Source of the DNA: Longimycelium tulufanense
Lineage (GTDB): Bacteria; Actinomycetota; Actinomycetes; Mycobacteriales; Pseudonocardiaceae
NCBI RefSeq assembly: GCF_014645795.1
Contig: NZ_BMMK01000002.1
Span: forward strand, 408,827 to 472,826
Direction of reading: 5' to 3'
Length of the DNA: 64,000 nt
Positions 1 through 9,337 of the stretch are shown piece after piece; within the stretch, counting starts at the first letter, position 1; each line of letters opens with the position of its first letter. The translations under genes and the position numbers were made by a program. The notes beneath the pieces are model-generated. The model made no database searches, was not told the DNA's origin, and was given only the letters and a program-made list of their open reading frames with translations.

Positions 1-2
1 TT

Positions 3-52
3 AGCAGGGCGTCGACGAAGGCGGCGGGCTCGAAGGGAGCCAGGTCGTCCGG
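3..52. repeat. Left copy of 50-bp ftsY 3'-end direct repeat (att-like)
   Basis: Bases 3-52 are identical to 717-766, the last coding bases of ftsY. Identity stops on both sides (t versus c at position 2, c versus g at 53). This copy is a stub of the ftsY 3' end, separated from the intact gene by the two-gene toxin-antitoxin cassette. Such duplication of a gene's 3' end is what site-specific integration leaves behind. No integrase is visible between the copies. Confidence 0.85.
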
Positions 53-75
53 CCATCACGCCGACAATTGAGCGA

Positions 76-330
76 TCAACCCCACCACTGCACCAAGGCT
101 ATGTGGACCTCACGCTGATCCTCCAAGATCAGGTAGACCACCTGACCAGCCGCCCTGGGGCCGAACGCCCACCGCCGTACAGCCCCTTCTGGGTTGCCAT
201 CGTATTGCGGCCGGCCCGACCACGGCGCGAGTTCCAGCACGCTCAGCAGCTCAGCGTATGCGTCCAGCGCTTCATTCGGCAGTGCCGCAACCTGTTCTTG
301 TGCATCGGGATAGACGACGAGCTGATACAC
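76..330 (-). CDS. RelE/ParE-like toxin of a type II toxin-antitoxin pair
   Basis: A protein of 84 residues with the compact RelE/ParE look: an N-terminal beta strand (YQLVVYPDA), an alpha-helical hairpin (EQVAALPNEALDAYAELLSVLE), a WSGRP turn, and C-terminal strands ending VYLILEDQREVHIALVQWWG. Family knowledge: this actinobacterial branch, paired with DUF6247 proteins, is taken to be an mRNA interferase or gyrase poison. Which activity applies cannot be read from the sequence. The GTG start abuts the stop of the partner gene with no spacer, so translation is probably coupled. The gene lies between two copies of the ftsY 3' end, which suggests a mobile cassette. Confidence 0.75.
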   Translation of the reverse strand: MYQLVVYPDAQEQVAALPNEALDAYAELLSVLELAPWSGRPQYDGNPEGAVRRWAFGPRAAGQVVYLILEDQREVHIALVQWWG

Positions 331-705
331 CTACTTGCCCAGCCGTTCACGGATCAGGGCCTTCATTTGCTCACCCGAGATGCTGCCCTCCGGGGCCTTG
401 CCGGTACGCAGGATCTCCTCGGCCTTGGCCAGCAGCCGGTAGTACGACCCGGGGTCACGCATCTCCATGTACGCGGTGTGTTGCCACTTGTTCAGTAGAT
501 CATGTATCGCACTGAGGTCCATGGACTGCTTCACGCGTTCCAGCACCAGCGTCCACTCCCGGTCGAACTCGGCGGCCAGGTTTGGGCTGAGGGAGGCGCG
601 GATGGCATGCGGGTCCGCCGGTGGCGGGACCGGCTTGTCATCCGGCGGGTGAGCGGCGGGCAAGGCCATGCGAACACCATAGCGCCCCGGGCCGACCGAC
701 ATCAC
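331..705 (-). CDS. DUF6247 family protein, probable antitoxin
   Basis: A protein of 124 residues matching the DUF6247 pattern: a proline-rich start, then an FDREW-containing helix, LLNKW, a DPGSYYRLLAKAEEILRTG segment and the terminal ALIRERLGK. DUF6247 genes usually precede a RelE-like toxin gene, as here. GTG (705) or the next codon ATG (702) lies four to seven bases after the ftsY stop (710-712). No Shine-Dalgarno is seen, so expression probably depends on ftsY read-through and coupling. A later ATG at 669 is possible but also lacks a good ribosome site. The antitoxin role is inferred from pairing. Confidence 0.7.
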   Translation of the reverse strand: MMSVGPGRYGVRMALPAAHPPDDKPVPPPADPHAIRASLSPNLAAEFDREWTLVLERVKQSMDLSAIHDLLNKWQHTAYMEMRDPGSYYRLLAKAEEILRTGKAPEGSISGEQMKALIRERLGK

Positions 706-709
706 AACG

Positions 710-2242
710 TCAGGCCAGCAGGGCGTCGACGAAGGCGGCGGGCTCGAAGGGAGCCAGGTCGTCCGGGCCCTCGCCGAGGCCGACCAGCTTCACCGGCACG
801 CCCAGCTCGCGCTGGACCTGGAAGACGATGCCGCCCTTGGCGGTCCCGTCCAGCTTGGTGAGCGCGATCCCGGTGACGTCGACGACGTCGGAGAACACCC
901 GGGCCTGGGTGAGGCCGTTCTGGCCGGTGGTGGCGTCCAGCACCAGCAGCACCTCGTCCACCTCGGCCTGTTTCTCCACCACCCGCTTGACCTTGCCCAG
1001 CTCGTCCATCAGGCCGGTCTTGGTGTGCAGGCGGCCGGCGGTGTCCACCAGGACCGCGTCCACGTGGGTCTGCACGCCCCGCTTCACCGCGTCGAACGCG
1101 ACGGCGGCCGGGTCGGCGCCCTCCTTGCCGCGCACCACCTCGGCGCCCACCCGCTCGGCCCAGGTGGCGAGCTGGTCAACGGCGGCGGCACGGAAGGTGT
1201 CGGCCGCGCCGAGGAGCACCTGCCGCCCATCGGCGACCAGCACCCGACCCAGCTTGCCCGTGGTGGTCGTCTTGCCGGTGCCGTTCACGCCCACGACCAG
1301 CACCACGGCCGGCTTGCCGTTGTGCGGCAGCGCCCGCACCGACCGGTCCATCTCCGGGTGCAGCGCGTCGGTCAACACCTCGCGGAGCAGCTGCCGCACC
1401 TGGTCGGCGGTGCGCACGCCCCGTGTGGCGATCTCGGTGCGCAGCTTCTCGGTGATCTCCATGGTGGTGGCCGCGCCGAGGTCGGCCATCAGCAGCGTGT
1501 CCTCGACCTCGGTCCAGGAGTCCTCATCGAGGTCGCCGGCACCGAGCAGGCCGAGCAGGCCCTGGCCGAGGGTGCCGCGCGAGCGGGCCAGCCGGCCGCG
1601 CAGCCGCTCCAGCCGGCCGGCCGGGGGCGCGATCTCCTCGACGGGCACGGCCGGCGCCACGGGCTCAGCGGGGGCCGGCGGGACCTCAACGGGGGGTGCT
1701 TCGGGAGTCGGAGTCTCGGCCACGGGGGTCCGGGGAGCCGGAGCCTCGGCCGGAGCCTCCGGGGGAGCCGGCTCAGCAGGGGCCTCCGGCGCCTCGGCGG
1801 GCTTCTCCTCGACCGGGGCCGCCAGCTCCGGCTCGGCCACGGGCCCCGCCTCGCGGCGCGGCGCGGGCAGTTCCTCCGCGGGCTCGGCCACCGGCGTCGT
1901 CGCCGGCTTCTCCTCGGTGGGCGGGAGGGTCACGTCGACGATGCCGCGGCGCGGGGTGTCCCGTGGCACGGCGGCGTCGTCGCCGACGCCGGGCTGGCCG
2001 TCGACCTCGGTCCGCTCCCGCACCGGGTGCGGGGTGTCCGCCTGTGCCGGTCCGGCCGACGGTCCACCCGGCGCCAGGCTGATCCCCCCACCCGCGCGGT
2101 ACTCGGCGGGCTTGCGTTCGGCGTCGCGGGCCTTGGTCAGGCGGATGCGCCGGCGACGGGTGAAGGTCACCCCGACCACGAGGGCGACGACCAACACCGC
2201 GGCGACGGCTGCGACAATCCAGATCAGCGTCGAAGTGGACAC
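710..2242 (-). CDS. ftsY: Signal recognition particle receptor FtsY
   Basis: A protein of 510 residues. An N-terminal transmembrane helix (about residues 4-26) is followed by a long Pro/Glu/Ala-rich acidic A domain (to about residue 210) and the NG GTPase domain. G motifs are visible: GVNGTGKTTTT (G1), DTFRAAA, DTAGR (G3) and TKLDGTAKGG (G4/G5 region). FtsY docks ribosome-SRP complexes at the membrane and hydrolyses GTP together with Ffh. The N-terminal membrane anchor is typical of actinobacteria. Its last 50 coding bases (717-766) are duplicated at 3-52, with a toxin-antitoxin cassette in between. It is transcribed divergently from anmK. Confidence 0.97.
   Translation of the reverse strand: MSTSTLIWIVAAVAAVLVVALVVGVTFTRRRRIRLTKARDAERKPAEYRAGGGISLAPGGPSAGPAQADTPHPVRERTEVDGQPGVGDDAAVPRDTPRRGIVDVTLPPTEEKPATTPVAEPAEELPAPRREAGPVAEPELAAPVEEKPAEAPEAPAEPAPPEAPAEAPAPRTPVAETPTPEAPPVEVPPAPAEPVAPAVPVEEIAPPAGRLERLRGRLARSRGTLGQGLLGLLGAGDLDEDSWTEVEDTLLMADLGAATTMEITEKLRTEIATRGVRTADQVRQLLREVLTDALHPEMDRSVRALPHNGKPAVVLVVGVNGTGKTTTTGKLGRVLVADGRQVLLGAADTFRAAAVDQLATWAERVGAEVVRGKEGADPAAVAFDAVKRGVQTHVDAVLVDTAGRLHTKTGLMDELGKVKRVVEKQAEVDEVLLVLDATTGQNGLTQARVFSDVVDVTGIALTKLDGTAKGGIVFQVQRELGVPVKLVGLGEGPDDLAPFEPAAFVDALLA
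717..766. repeat. Right copy of 50-bp direct repeat, inside ftsY 3' end
   Basis: This copy is part of the intact ftsY reading frame and encodes the C-terminal stretch before the final Leu-Ala-stop. It is identical to 3-52. The segment between the copies (53-716) is about 664 bp and contains only the DUF6247 and RelE-like genes. The last codons of ftsY lie on the cassette side of the repeat, as expected if the insertion rebuilt the gene's end. Confidence 0.85.
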
Positions 2243-2390
2243 GTTGTCATCCTCGCATCCGCGCCGTGGGCGACCGGGTCACCCCGGGCGCGAGCAGCCC
2301 ATGTCAATGGGTGGCAACAATGAGCAACACTTCGATAATCATTCACAGCGCGGGTTGTCAGCGACCCCGGAAGTGGCGTAGACCACACTC

Positions 2391-3590
2391 ATGTCTCGCG
2401 TGGTCGGCCTGATCTCCGGTACCTCCCTGGACGCAGTGGACGTCGCCGTGGCCGACCTCCGCCTGACCGTGGACGTGCTCGAGCTGACCCCGCTCGGCGC
2501 GCTGGCCGTGCCCTACCCGGAACCGGTGCGCGCCGGGCTGCTCGCCGCGCTCCCGCCGGCGGACTGCTCCGCGCGTCGCCTGTGCGAGCTGGACACCGAG
2601 GTCGGGCTGGCCTTCGCCGAGGCGGCGGCGCAGGGGATCGCCGAGCTGGCGGACGGCAACGCCGACCTCGTCGGTTCCCTGGGCCAGACGCTCTATCACT
2701 GGGTCGAGCCCGAGCCGCGCGGTGGTGTCCGCTGCCTGGGCACACTCCAGCTGGGCCAGCCGGCGTGGATCGCCGAGGCGACCGGCCTGCCCGTGGTGTC
2801 GGGCTTCCGCCCCCGTGACGTCGCCGCGGGCGGCCAAGGCGCGCCGCTGACGTCGATCCTCGACGCCCTCTGGCTCGCGGACCTGGCCGGAGGCAATGGA
2901 AGCACGGTCGCGTTGAATCTGGGCGGCATCGCGAACATCACCGTCGTCGACGGCAGCAACGAGCCCCTGGCTTACGACACCGGCCCCGGAAACGCCCTCC
3001 TGGACGCCGCATGCCGCCACATCTCGCAAGGCGAGCTCGGCCACGACGCGGACGGCCGGATCGCGGCCCACGGCAGCGTCCGGCTCGATCTGCTCGACCG
3101 CCTGCTGGCGGACGACTACTACGCCGCGCCCCCACCGAAGTCGACCGGCAAGGAGCACTTCCATCTCGACCACGTGCGTGCCGCGCAGGTTGGGCTGCCC
3201 CCGGTGGACGACCGGGACCTGCTGGCCACGCTCACCGAGCTGACCGCCGTGACGGTCGCGCGCGAGTGCCACCGGCATGACGCCCGGTTGGTCGTCGCCT
3301 CCGGCGGTGGCGTGCACAACGCTGCCCTCATGGACCGGCTTCGGCGCCAGCTCGACGACTGCGTGCTTCGCACCAGCGACGAACTCGGCCTGCCAACCGA
3401 CGCCAAGGAGGCCTACCTCGGCGCGCTGCTGGCGTTTCTCACCCTGCACGGCCTACCGGGAAACCTGCCGAGCGCCACCGGGGCAACGGGAAGGCGCGTG
3501 CTCGGCGACATCACGCCGGGCGACGGGCCACTGCGCCTGCCGCCACCGGTCGACAAGATGCCGCGCGCGTTGCGCGTGACCGTGAGCTGA
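2391..3590 (+). CDS. anmK: Anhydro-N-acetylmuramic acid kinase
   Basis: A protein of 399 residues, the usual size. AnmK opens and phosphorylates 1,6-anhydro-MurNAc released during cell-wall turnover, giving MurNAc-6-phosphate for recycling. Family motifs seen are the N-terminal ISGTSLDAVD with the catalytic Asp, GQTLYHW, LNLGGIANIT, the nucleotide-site DTGPGNALLD and the late SGGGVHN loop. The start ATG follows a non-coding gap shared with divergent ftsY. A symporter gene begins 12 bases downstream, so the two probably form an operon. A sugar-uptake link between them is inference. Confidence 0.96.
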   Translation: MSRVVGLISGTSLDAVDVAVADLRLTVDVLELTPLGALAVPYPEPVRAGLLAALPPADCSARRLCELDTEVGLAFAEAAAQGIAELADGNADLVGSLGQTLYHWVEPEPRGGVRCLGTLQLGQPAWIAEATGLPVVSGFRPRDVAAGGQGAPLTSILDALWLADLAGGNGSTVALNLGGIANITVVDGSNEPLAYDTGPGNALLDAACRHISQGELGHDADGRIAAHGSVRLDLLDRLLADDYYAAPPPKSTGKEHFHLDHVRAAQVGLPPVDDRDLLATLTELTAVTVARECHRHDARLVVASGGGVHNAALMDRLRRQLDDCVLRTSDELGLPTDAKEAYLGALLAFLTLHGLPGNLPSATGATGRRVLGDITPGDGPLRLPPPVDKMPRALRVTVS

Positions 3591-3602
3591 GCTGGAGGGG
3601 AC

Positions 3603-5117
3603 TTGCGCTCACTCGACGCCGTCATCATCGTGCTCTACCTGCTGGCCATGCCGGCGCTGGGCCTGCTGCTGTCCGGCAGACAGCGCTCCTCCACCGACTA
3701 CTTCCTCGGCAACCGCTCACTTCCCTGGTGGGCGGTGTGTTTCTCGGTGGTGGCCACCGAAACGTCGACGTTGACCGTGGTGAGCGTGCCGGGGGTGGCA
3801 TACCTGGGCACCTTCGGATTCCTCCAGTTGGCCCTCGGTTACCTGGTGGGTCGCATCGTGGTCGCCCTGGTGCTGCTTCCCCGCTACTTCTCCGGCAACC
3901 TGGTCAGCGCCTACGCCTACCTCGGCCAGCGCTTCGGCGGCGGGCTCCAGGGCGTGGCCTCGGTGACCTTCCTCATCACCCGGCTGCTGGCCGACGGCGT
4001 CCGGCTGTTCCTCACCGCACTGACGATCAAGGTGGTGCTGGCCAGTATGGGCGTCACCATCGACTTCCGGCTGATCATCATCGCGCTGTCGCTGTTCACC
4101 GTCATCTACACCTATCTCGGCGGAATCCGTGCCGTGGTGTGGGTGGACGCGATCCAGATGATGATCTACGTCGGCGGCGCGCTACTCGCCATCGGCGTGC
4201 TCGCTTCCAAGCTCCCCGAAGGCTGGCTGGGCAGCGTGGCGGACGCCGGCAAGTTCCAGCTGTTCGATTTTGCGGCGAACCCGCTCACCGGCCAGTACGC
4301 CTTCGTCACGGCCATCGTCGGCGGCGCGGTGTTGTCGATGGCCTCGCACGGCGCCGACCAGCTCATCGTGCAGCGGCTGCTGGCCTGCCGGAACCTGCGG
4401 GACGGCCAGCGGGCGCTCATCGGCAGCGGTGTCGTGGTGTTCCTGCAGTTCGCGTTGTTCCTGTTGGTCGGGTCGATGCTGTGGGCGTTCCACCGGGGCG
4501 CTTCCCCGGCGTCGCTGGGGATGTCGGGCCCCGACGAGCTGTTCCCCACGTTCATCGTCGAGCAACTGCCGGTGGGCCTGGCCGGGCTGCTCATCGCCGG
4601 GATCCTGGCGGCGGCGATGAGCACGCTGTCCTCCTCGCTGAACTCGCTGTCCACCTCCACGGTCAGCGACCTGTACCAGCGCTTCACCCGTCGCGAGCCC
4701 GAGGACGCGACAATCCTGCGGCAGGGTCGACTGTGGACATTGGTTTGGGCGGCCGTCTTCGTCGGGTTCGCCTCGCTGTTCAGCGGCACCACGACGCCGG
4801 TTGTCGAGCTGGGGCTGGGCATCACCGGTTACACCTACGGGGCATTGCTCGGGGCGTTCCTGCTCGGGCTGCTGGTGCGGCGCGCAACGCAGGTCGACGC
4901 CGTCATCGCCTTCGTGGTGACCGTTGCGGTGATGGCCTTCGTCATCCTGGTGCCGCGGTTTCCCGCCAACGGCAAGGAGGTCGCGCTCGCCTTCCCCTGG
5001 TACACCCCGCTGGGGGTGGCGGTCACCCTGCTGGTGGGTGGTTTGCTGGCGACGCGGCACCGACGGCCCGCCCAGCGGCCCGAACCGCCGTTGGCGTCGG
5101 AAGCCGAGGCGGCATGA
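3603..5117 (+). CDS. Sodium:solute symporter (SSS/SLC5 family)
   Basis: A protein of 504 residues, strongly hydrophobic, with about 13 predicted membrane helices. The N-terminus has the SSS pattern: a first helix, then STDYFLGNRSLPWWAV and a FSVVATETST segment near the sodium-binding helix, and later AAAMSTLSSSLNSLSTSTVSD, typical of helix 8 of the LeuT-like fold. The TTG start at 3603 is chosen because a GGAGGGG ribosome site lies just before it. The gene follows anmK by 12 bases. The substrate is unknown; amino-sugar or cell-wall breakdown products are plausible only from context. Confidence 0.88.
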   Translation: MRSLDAVIIVLYLLAMPALGLLLSGRQRSSTDYFLGNRSLPWWAVCFSVVATETSTLTVVSVPGVAYLGTFGFLQLALGYLVGRIVVALVLLPRYFSGNLVSAYAYLGQRFGGGLQGVASVTFLITRLLADGVRLFLTALTIKVVLASMGVTIDFRLIIIALSLFTVIYTYLGGIRAVVWVDAIQMMIYVGGALLAIGVLASKLPEGWLGSVADAGKFQLFDFAANPLTGQYAFVTAIVGGAVLSMASHGADQLIVQRLLACRNLRDGQRALIGSGVVVFLQFALFLLVGSMLWAFHRGASPASLGMSGPDELFPTFIVEQLPVGLAGLLIAGILAAAMSTLSSSLNSLSTSTVSDLYQRFTRREPEDATILRQGRLWTLVWAAVFVGFASLFSGTTTPVVELGLGITGYTYGALLGAFLLGLLVRRATQVDAVIAFVVTVAVMAFVILVPRFPANGKEVALAFPWYTPLGVAVTLLVGGLLATRHRRPAQRPEPPLASEAEAA

Positions 5118-5280
5118 CGCCGCGCTGGAATGGCGGTCCCGCCGCAATCGTTGCACCGTGAGCCGTGAGTGGTGGTCCGCGACCACCGGCCCGCGAGGGG
5201 GTGGAGGTGGCCGGGACGCTCGGCGTTCCCGGCATTCCCGGTCACCGGGCGGGTGTCCCGCGGGAGACAGGAGGCCAGGC

Positions 5281-5598
5281 GTGGACGTCATCGTGACGGA
5301 CGCACCGGAACGGTCCCGGTTCGAAGCCCACGTCGACGGCAGGCTGGCGGGCTACGTCCAGTACGTACGGCTCGGCAAGAAGCTGCTCATGACGCACACC
5401 GAGGTCGACGACGCCTACGAGGGAAGCGGGGTGGGCAGCGCCCTGGCCCGGCAGGCGTTGGACATCGCGCGCCGGAACGATCGGGTGGTCCGGCCGCTGT
5501 GCCCGTTCATCGCGGGCTGGATCCGGCGGCACCCGGAGTACCTGGAGCTGGTCGACCCGGTCGACGTCGAGCGGGTCACCGCGGAGGCGAAGTCCTGA
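5281..5598 (+). CDS. Small GNAT-family N-acetyltransferase (YjdJ type)
   Basis: A protein of 105 residues from the GTG at 5281, which sits behind an AGGAGG site at about 5268. An upstream in-frame extension to 5038 exists but overlaps the symporter gene and is arginine-rich. The short single-domain GNAT form is recognisable from strand AGYVQYVRLGKKLLMTHTEVDDAYEG, the acetyl-CoA loop GSGVGSALARQALD, and the ending CPFIAGWIRRHPEY. These small acetyltransferases bind acetyl-CoA; the natural acceptor is not known. Confidence 0.85.
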   Translation: MDVIVTDAPERSRFEAHVDGRLAGYVQYVRLGKKLLMTHTEVDDAYEGSGVGSALARQALDIARRNDRVVRPLCPFIAGWIRRHPEYLELVDPVDVERVTAEAKS

Positions 5599-5701
5599 GC
5601 CCGACCCAGCCGCACCGGGCAGAACTCACCTGATCCGTCATTTCCGGGGCCCGGACACCGTTACTCGCCCAACCCAGTCCACTATGGACGGTGAGACCAC
5701 C

Positions 5702-8700
5702 TTACGCCGACCGGGGTTCCGGCTCGGCGGGGGCGGGATCCGGCACGGGCTCGGCGTCGTGGCCGCGCAGGCGCTGCGAGATGACCGCCGAGATGCCGTC
5801 GCCGCGCATGCTGACGCCGTAGAGCGCGTCGGCGATCTCCATCGTCGGCTTCTGGTGCGTGATCACGATGAGCTGCGAGCTCTCGCGCAGCTTCTCCAGC
5901 AGGCCCAGCAGCCGGCGCAGGTTGGTGTCGTCCAGTGCCGCCTCGACCTCGTCGAGCACGTAGAACGGCGAGGGCCGGGCCCGGAAGATGGCCACCAGCA
6001 TGGCCACCGCGGTCAGCGACTTCTCACCGCCGGACAGCAGCGACAACCGCTTGACCTTCTTGCCCGGCGGGCGGGCCTCCACCTCCACGCCGGTGGTGAG
6101 CAGGTCCTCGGGGTCGGTGAGCAGCAGCCGCCCCTCACCGCCGGGGAACAGTGCCGAGAACACCACCTCGAACTCCCGGGCCACGTCGGAGAAGGCGGAC
6201 CCGAACAGCTCCAGGATCTTGTCGTCGACCTCCTTGACCACGGTCAGCAGGTCGCGCCGGGTCTGCTTGAGGTCCTCCAGCTGCGTGGACAGGAACCGGT
6301 AGCGCTCCTCCAGCGCGGCGAACTCCTCCAGGGCGAGGGGGTTGACCTTGCCCAGCAGGGCCAGGTCCTTCTCGGCCCGCTTGGCCCGCCGCTCCTGGGT
6401 GGGCCGGTCGTAGGGCACCGGCTGCGGCGCGGTGACCTCCTCGCCGCGCTCCCTGGCCGCCTCGAACTCGGCCATCTCGGCGGGGCTGGGCGGCACCGGG
6501 ACGGTCGGCCCGTACTCGGCGACCAGGTCGTCCAGGCCGATGCCGAAATCCTCGCCGATCTTGGTCTCCAGCTGCTCGATGCGCAGTCGCTGCTCGGCGC
6601 GCAACACCTCGTCCCGGTGCACGGCGTCGGTCAGCTTCTCCAGCTCGGTGGACAGCTCGCGGACCCGGCTGCGCACCTTGCCGAGCGCTTCCTCGTGCTC
6701 GGCCCGCAGCCGCTGCACGGCGTCGCGTTCCTCGGCGGCGCGGGTCAGCGACACCGCGATCCGGCCAAGGGCGTGCTCACCGGCGGCCACGACGGTGCGG
6801 GCCACCTCGGCGCCCCGGGCCCTGGCCCGGCGGGCCCGCTCGGCCCGCTCGCGGGCCTCCCGCTCGGCGCGGGCCGCGCGTCGCAGCCCGTCCGCCCTGC
6901 CCTGCAGGGCGCGGTGCCGTTCCTCGGCGGTGCGCAGCGCCAGCCGGCTCTCCACCTCTTCCTGGCGGGCGGCGGCCAGCCGGGCGGCGATCTCGTCGCG
7001 TTCGGTGGTGTCCGGCTCGTCCGCGCCGGTCTGGTCGGTCTGCGCGGCCGTCCACCGCTCCTCCAGCTCGGCCAGCCGCCCCAGGGCCTCGGTACGGGCC
7101 TGCTCGGCCTTGGCGCTCTGCCGCTCCAGGCGCTCCACCTCGGTCTCGGCCGAGCGCACCACCTGCTGCAGCCGGGTCAGCCGCTCGCCGGTGCGGGCGC
7201 GGCGCACCCGGGCGTCGTTGACGGCCTCCTGCGTCTCGCCCACGGCGGCACGCCGTGCGGCCTCCTCGTCGCGTGCTCCGGCCAGGGCGGCGCTGGCCCG
7301 CTCCAGGCGGCGCTCGGTCGCGGCCAGCTGGTTCTCGGCCTCGTCGACCGCCGCGCGCACCTCGATGACGCTCTGGTCGCGACCGGAGCCGCCCACCGCC
7401 CAGTCGGCGCCCAGCAGGTCACCTCCGGTGGTGGCCGCGCGGACACCGGGGTGTGCGGCGACCAGCGCCCGGGCGGCCGGCAGGTCGTCGACGACGGCGA
7501 GGCGGTCCAGGGAGCGGTGCAGGGCCGGTTGCAGTTGCTGGGGAGCGCGAACCAGGTCGACCGCCCAGCGGGCGCCGTCGGGCAGCGGCGGCCAGTTCGC
7601 CCGGTCCACGGTCGGGTTCGCGCCGCCGACCAGCAGCCCGGCGCGGCCGGCGTCCTCGCTCTTGAGCAGCTCCAGGGCGGCCACGGCGTCGTCCGGCCCC
7701 GCGACCGCCACCGCGTCCGCGACGGCGCCGAGCGCGGCGGCCAGGGCGACCTCGGCGCCCGGTTCGACGGTGAGCAGCGCGGCGACCGACCCGAGCAGGC
7801 CGGGCAGCCGCGCCCCGGCGGCGAGCAGGGCGCCGGCCCCGTCCTTGCGGGCCAGTCCCATGGACAGCGCCTCGACGCGGGCCTTCCAGGAGGCGATCTC
7901 CTTCTCCGCGGCGCGCTCGGCGGCGACCAGCTCGTCCACCCGGGCCCGGGCCTGCTGGTGCTCCTCGGCGGCGATCCGCCTGCGCTCGGCGAGGTCGTCG
8001 TCGCCCTCGTCCTCGACGTCGGTGGCGGCGCGCGCCTCCTCGTACTCGAGCCGGGCCTGCTCGGCCCGCTCGACCGCCTCGGCCAGCTCGGCGGACAGTC
8101 GCTCGATCTCCTCCTCGGCGGAGCTGGCCCTGCCGCGCAGCGCGTCCACCTGGCCGGACAGCCGGGCCAGGCCCTCGCGGCGGTCGGCGATGGCCCGCAC
8201 CGCGGCCAGGTGCGCGCGTTCGGCGTCCCGCAGCGCCTCCTCCAGGTCGGCGCGGGCGGCCGAGGCCGCGGCCAGCGCCTCGCGCGCCACCTCGACGCCC
8301 TCGGCCAGCTCGGCCTCCTGCGCCGCGACCTGCTCGGCCTCGGCCTCCAGCTGCTCGGGGTCGCGCCCGCCGCGGGGCTGCTCGACCGCGGCGGACAGGT
8401 GCCGGGCGCGCTCGGCGGCGAGCCGGACGGTGCCGCGCAGCCGCTCCTCCAGGGCGGACAGCCGGTACCAGGTGTCCTGGGCGCGGCTCAGCCGGGGCGC
8501 GTCGGCGGCCAGCTTCTCCTCGAGGGTGTTCTGCTCGGCCTGGGCGAGTTGGAGGGCCTGTTCCACCTCGCCGCGGCGGGCGCGGGCGGCGGCCTCGTCG
8601 GCCTCGTCGCGGGCCAGCTCGGCGCGTGCGGTGACCAGGTCGTCGGCGAGCAGCCGGAGCCGGGCGTCGCGCAGCTCGGCCTGCACCTGCTGGGCCTTGC

Positions 8701-9337
8701 GGGCGATCTCGGCCTGCTTGCCCAGTGGCTTGAGCTGGCGGCGCAGCTCGGCGGTCAGGTCGGTGAGCCGGGTGAGGTTGGCCTGCATCGCGTCGAGTTT
8801 CCGCAGCGCCTTCTCCTTGCGCTTGCGGTGCTTGAGCACGCCGGCGGCCTCCTCGATGAAGGCACGCCGCTCCTCGGGCTTGGACTGCAGGATCTCGGCG
8901 AGCTGGCCCTGGCCGACGATCACGTGCATCTCGCGGCCGATGCCGGAGTCCGACAGCAGCTCCTGGATGTCGAGCAGGCGGCAGGTGTTGCCGTTGATCT
9001 CGTACTCGCTGGCGCCGTCGCGGAACATGCGCCGGGTGATCGAGACCTCGGTGTAGTCGATGGGCAGCGCGCCGTCGCCGTTGTCGACGGTGAGGGTGAC
9101 CTCGGCGCGGCCGAGCGGGGGACGGCCGGCGGTGCCGGCGAAGATGACGTCCTCCATCTTGCCGCCGCGCAGCGCCTTGGCGCCCTGCTCGCCCATCACC
9201 CAGGCCAGCGCGTCCAGCACGTTGGACTTGCCGGCGCCGTTGGGGCCGACGACGCAGGTGATGCCGGGCTCGAAGCGCAACGTCGTGGCGGAGGCGAAGG
9301 ACTTGAAGCCCTTTAGCGTCAGGCTCTTCAGGTGCAC
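5702..9337 (-). CDS. smc: Chromosome segregation protein SMC
   Basis: A protein of 1211 residues, normal for bacterial SMC. The N-terminal ATPase half has Walker A GPNGAGKSN (about residue 32). Two long Ala/Glu/Arg-rich coiled coils flank a hinge at about residues 500-650. The C-terminal head has the signature LSGGEKSLTAVAML and Walker B FYVLDEVEAALDD. SMC dimers with ScpA/ScpB organise and segregate the chromosome. The GTG start (9335-9337) gives the conserved opening MHLKSLTLKGFKSFA. Acylphosphatase and ftsY lie on the same strand nearby, matching the usual actinobacterial acyP-smc-ftsY order, here interrupted by plus-strand genes. Confidence 0.98.
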   Translation of the reverse strand: MHLKSLTLKGFKSFASATTLRFEPGITCVVGPNGAGKSNVLDALAWVMGEQGAKALRGGKMEDVIFAGTAGRPPLGRAEVTLTVDNGDGALPIDYTEVSITRRMFRDGASEYEINGNTCRLLDIQELLSDSGIGREMHVIVGQGQLAEILQSKPEERRAFIEEAAGVLKHRKRKEKALRKLDAMQANLTRLTDLTAELRRQLKPLGKQAEIARKAQQVQAELRDARLRLLADDLVTARAELARDEADEAAARARRGEVEQALQLAQAEQNTLEEKLAADAPRLSRAQDTWYRLSALEERLRGTVRLAAERARHLSAAVEQPRGGRDPEQLEAEAEQVAAQEAELAEGVEVAREALAAASAARADLEEALRDAERAHLAAVRAIADRREGLARLSGQVDALRGRASSAEEEIERLSAELAEAVERAEQARLEYEEARAATDVEDEGDDDLAERRRIAAEEHQQARARVDELVAAERAAEKEIASWKARVEALSMGLARKDGAGALLAAGARLPGLLGSVAALLTVEPGAEVALAAALGAVADAVAVAGPDDAVAALELLKSEDAGRAGLLVGGANPTVDRANWPPLPDGARWAVDLVRAPQQLQPALHRSLDRLAVVDDLPAARALVAAHPGVRAATTGGDLLGADWAVGGSGRDQSVIEVRAAVDEAENQLAATERRLERASAALAGARDEEAARRAAVGETQEAVNDARVRRARTGERLTRLQQVVRSAETEVERLERQSAKAEQARTEALGRLAELEERWTAAQTDQTGADEPDTTERDEIAARLAAARQEEVESRLALRTAEERHRALQGRADGLRRAARAEREARERAERARRARARGAEVARTVVAAGEHALGRIAVSLTRAAEERDAVQRLRAEHEEALGKVRSRVRELSTELEKLTDAVHRDEVLRAEQRLRIEQLETKIGEDFGIGLDDLVAEYGPTVPVPPSPAEMAEFEAARERGEEVTAPQPVPYDRPTQERRAKRAEKDLALLGKVNPLALEEFAALEERYRFLSTQLEDLKQTRRDLLTVVKEVDDKILELFGSAFSDVAREFEVVFSALFPGGEGRLLLTDPEDLLTTGVEVEARPPGKKVKRLSLLSGGEKSLTAVAMLVAIFRARPSPFYVLDEVEAALDDTNLRRLLGLLEKLRESSQLIVITHQKPTMEIADALYGVSMRGDGISAVISQRLRGHDAEPVPDPAPAEPEPRSA

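Noticed and set aside
5684-9316. 1210-residue open frame on the plus strand across smc
   Set aside because: Shadow of smc caused by high GC; composition is Gly/Leu/Gln/Arg-rich without domains, and smc on the other strand is unmistakable.
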